The notes under the pieces: model-generated
What the model saw: only the letters and a program-made list of their open reading frames with translations
Told to the model about the DNA's origin: nothing
The model's database searches: none
From: Micromonospora antibiotica
GTDB lineage: Bacteria > Actinomycetota > Actinomycetes > Mycobacteriales > Micromonosporaceae
Length of the DNA stretch: 64,000 bases
Direction: 5' to 3'
NCBI RefSeq assembly: GCF_017599305.1
Contig: NZ_JAGFWR010000009.1
Location: 62,001 to 126,000 of the forward strand
Shown: positions 61,778-64,000 of the stretch, in pieces
Position numbering within the stretch: the first letter of the stretch is position 1
How the letters are laid out: the number at the start of each line of letters is the position of its first letter
Position numbers and translations under genes: made by a program

Positions 61778-63037
61778 TCAGACGGTGACGGGGTGTTCGG
61801 CGCGGACGGCGGCGGCCTCGGCGCGGGCGATCGGGCCGCCGGGCAGGGCCGCGACAGCGGCCCCGACGCCGACCGCCCCGGCGGCGAACAGGAACGCCCA
61901 GGGCACCCCACCGGCGTGGTCGACGATCAGGCCGGCCACCGCGCCGCCGGCCGCGCTCGCCGCCACCGACATGGTCACCACCCAGGTGTACGCCTCGTTG
62001 AGCATGCCCGTCGGGGTGATCCGCCCGACCAGGGTGTTCTCCAGGGTCAACGCGGGGGCGATGGTGGCCCCGCCGATCACCAGGGCGATGCCGAGGGACA
62101 CCGGGCCGGGCATCACCGCGAAGATCGCCAGGGTGCCGGCCACCGCCGCGAGCAGCCAGGCGAACTGGCGGGTCATGTTGGCCGCCGGGCGGCGTACCCC
62201 GAACCAGAAACCGCCCACGGCGCTGCCCACCCCCCAGACGGCGAGCAGCAGGCCGGCCAGGCTCTGCGGGTCGTCGGTGGGCTGGTTGCCGGCGAACGCC
62301 GGCACGATCACCCCGGCCGCGCCGAACGCGATGCCGAGGCTCGCCACGCAGACCAGCAGCGCCGGGAACCCGCCCACCCGCAGCGGGCCGAGCCCTCGGG
62401 CGTGGTGCTCGCGGGCGTGCGGACGCCAGGCGCGCATCACCCGCCCCAGCGCCACCCCGCCGGTGCCGACCAGGGTCACCACGGCCGCGCCGAGCAGTGC
62501 GGCGGCGGCGTCGGCCAGCAGGACGAACCCGGCCACCAGCAGCGGACCGAGCACGAAGACGACCTCGAACAGCGACGTCTCGGCGGCCAGCGCGGTGTTG
62601 CGCAGCTGGTAGCGGCCGGTCGCCGGGGCGGTCAGGTCGTTCCAGGCACCCCGGATCGCGGCGGTCAGCGGCGGGTAGGTGGCCCCGGCCAGCCCCGCCG
62701 CCAGATAGATCAGGCGTACGTCAGCATCATCGGCGCGGCTCGCCCCGAGCAGCCCCAACAGGGCCAGCGGGTGGGCCACGGCGGTGACCAGCAGCACCGG
62801 GGTGGGGCCGACCCGGTCGGCGATCCGGCCGGCGACCGGGCTGAGCGCGGCACCGGACAGGGCGTAGATGCCGCCGGCCACGGCGGCGAGGGAGTACCGG
62901 CCGGTGACCTGCTCCACGACCAGCAGCAACGCCAGCGGCGTCATCCCGATGCCGAGGCGACCGACGACACCGAGGAGCAGCAGCAGCGGCGCCCCGGGAA
63001 TCCGCCAGACGCCCAGGTACTGGCGCAGTGCGGCCAC
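61778..63037 (-). CDS. MFS transporter
   Basis: A 419-aa protein with about twelve membrane segments and the MFS loop motif after TM2 (GRIADRVGPTPVLL). Family membership resembles actinobacterial efflux-type MFS proteins. The GTG start has GGGAGG 7 nt upstream. Substrate unknown. Confidence 0.9.
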   Translation of the reverse strand: MAALRQYLGVWRIPGAPLLLLLGVVGRLGIGMTPLALLLVVEQVTGRYSLAAVAGGIYALSGAALSPVAGRIADRVGPTPVLLVTAVAHPLALLGLLGASRADDADVRLIYLAAGLAGATYPPLTAAIRGAWNDLTAPATGRYQLRNTALAAETSLFEVVFVLGPLLVAGFVLLADAAAALLGAAVVTLVGTGGVALGRVMRAWRPHAREHHARGLGPLRVGGFPALLVCVASLGIAFGAAGVIVPAFAGNQPTDDPQSLAGLLLAVWGVGSAVGGFWFGVRRPAANMTRQFAWLLAAVAGTLAIFAVMPGPVSLGIALVIGGATIAPALTLENTLVGRITPTGMLNEAYTWVVTMSVAASAAGGAVAGLIVDHAGGVPWAFLFAAGAVGVGAAVAALPGGPIARAEAAAVRAEHPVTV

Positions 63038-63226
63038 GGTGGCACCTCCCAGGAGACGATCAGGTAACGACTCAGAACCCTGTAGACCCTAACGCCGCAG
63101 GTCGCTCCGGGAATGGTCGATTCACTCACACCCCGGGCCGCTGACCCGGTGGCGGCGAGAGGGTAACTTGCTGATCGACCCAGATACATACACCGCTGAA
63201 TCGCCCCCGACGCCGTAGGAGGTCCG

Positions 63227-63397
63227 ATGGTCGGCACCACGATCGAGCACCGCCGGCCCGGCCCGGCGTCCCGCGACAGCCAGCGCCGATCCGGCCCGGC
63301 CGGCCGCGGCGGCCAGCGCCACCAGCCGACCCGGGTGCTCCGGGAAAGCAGCCGTCACCGGCAGAACGGGGTCGAGGAAGCGAACCTGACGACCTGA
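63227..63397 (+). CDS. 56-aa Arg-rich peptide, possible leader of the MFS gene
   Basis: A short frame with AGGAGG 4 nt before its ATG, encoding MVGTTIEHRRPGPASRDSQR and ending EEANLTT. It has no hydrophobic segment and is rich in Arg, Gly and Ser. Its stop overlaps the MFS start by one base (TGATG), so its translation probably controls that of the transporter. It could be a true peptide or a leader frame. Confidence 0.6.
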   Translation: MVGTTIEHRRPGPASRDSQRRSGPAGRGGQRHQPTRVLRESSRHRQNGVEEANLTT

Positions 63398-64000
63398 TGA
63401 CCGACGCCGACGAGCGGCTCTCGCCGACACCCGGTTACCTGGCGCTGTTCCGCCACCCGGTGGCTTCCCGTCTGGTCACCGCCCGGGGCATCTCCGAGCT
63501 GGGCGACTTCGTGGGGCTGGCCGCGCTGCTGCTGCTCGCGTACGACCAGACGCAGTCGGTCCTCGGGCCCGCCGCCGTGTACGCCGCCCGAGCCCTGCCC
63601 GCCCTGCTGGTCGCCACGGTGTTCAGCGGCTGGCTGGACGTGCCGGCCCGCCGTACCCTGCTGGTCTGGCTCTCGTTGGCCGGCGCGGTGCTGATCGCGG
63701 TGCCGCTCGTGTCGCCCCGGCCGGTGCCGGCGATCATCGCGGCGGGTCTGCTCGGCGCGGTCCGGGCCGCCTACTCCAGCGTCAACGTGGCGGTCGCCGC
63801 CGAGTCGGTGGACGCCCCGCTGCGGCTGCCGCTGTTCGGCCTGTCCGCCTTCGCCAACCAGATCGGCCAGGTGGTGGGGCTGCTGGCCGGGGCCAGCATC
63901 ACCGTGGCCCTCGGCCCCCGGGTGGCGCTCCTGATCGACCTGGTCTCGTTCCTGCTCGCGGCGGTGGTGCTGGCCGGGCTGCCGACCGGGCAACAGCGGC
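63397..64000 (+). CDS. MFS transporter, cut by the window end
   Basis: The first 201 codons of a membrane transporter (MTDADERLSPTPGYLALFRHPVASRLVTARGISELGDFVGLAALLLLAYDQTQSVLG) with about six membrane segments visible. The pattern is that of MFS_3-type efflux proteins. The 3' part lies outside the window. It is divergent from the other MFS gene. Confidence 0.85.
   Translation, partial: MTDADERLSPTPGYLALFRHPVASRLVTARGISELGDFVGLAALLLLAYDQTQSVLGPAAVYAARALPALLVATVFSGWLDVPARRTLLVWLSLAGAVLIAVPLVSPRPVPAIIAAGLLGAVRAAYSSVNVAVAAESVDAPLRLPLFGLSAFANQIGQVVGLLAGASITVALGPRVALLIDLVSFLLAAVVLAGLPTGQQR

Overview
The window is high-GC actinobacterial chromosome. GTG and TTG starts are common, the zinc forms of S14 and L33 are used, and the rpmG-hadAB-tRNA-secE-nusG-rplKA order is present. 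The protein sequences and the pSAM2-type integrated element point to the Micromonosporaceae (Micromonospora-like). That assignment rests on recognition, not on a database search.

Positions 1-38,260 are the core translation and transcription block, almost all on the minus strand. Read in transcription order it holds: tRNA-Thr, tRNA-Met, rpmG, hadA-hadB, tRNA-Trp, secE-nusG, rplK-rplA, an inserted two-gene ABC transporter, a repeat-rich spacer, rplJ-rplL, rpoB-rpoC, two small membrane-protein genes, the str operon (rpsL-rpsG-fusA-tuf), the S10/spc ribosomal genes (rpsJ to rplO), secY-adk-map, a DUF1707 gene, infA and rpmJ. Perfect hairpins sit after rplA, rplL, rpoC, fusA, tuf and rplO. Good -35/-10 pairs precede rpsL, rpoB and infA.

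Positions 38,357-48,200 are accessory. They hold a membrane GGDEF/EAL c-di-GMP protein, a 48-aa membrane peptide, a GyrI-like protein, a 15-copy 16-bp minisatellite, several conserved hypotheticals, and an acetyltransferase operon divergent from a GntR/UTRA regulator. The regulator has two palindromic operators and is coupled to an EamA transporter; a PP2C-like protein follows.

Positions 48,244-61,064 are a tandem integration locus in the 3' end of tRNA-Tyr(GTA). Three direct copies of a 54-bp att sequence are visible. att2 and att3 are identical and bound a complete actinomycete integrative and conjugative element (AICE, about 11 kb). It carries integrase, a small excisionase, RepSA, a canonical diguanylate cyclase, a DUF2637 spread protein, an FtsK/TraB translocase, small proteins, an HTH protein coupled to a PP2C phosphatase, and a GntR regulator. 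att1 (4 mismatches) and att2 bound a decayed element with only a lipoprotein-like gene and the C-terminal stub of a related integrase. A PP2C paralogue just outside att1 hints at a third, older element.

Positions 61,213-64,000 return to chromosome: a YajQ-family c-di-GMP-binding protein and two divergent MFS transporters. The second is preceded by a coupled 56-aa open frame and is cut by the window end.
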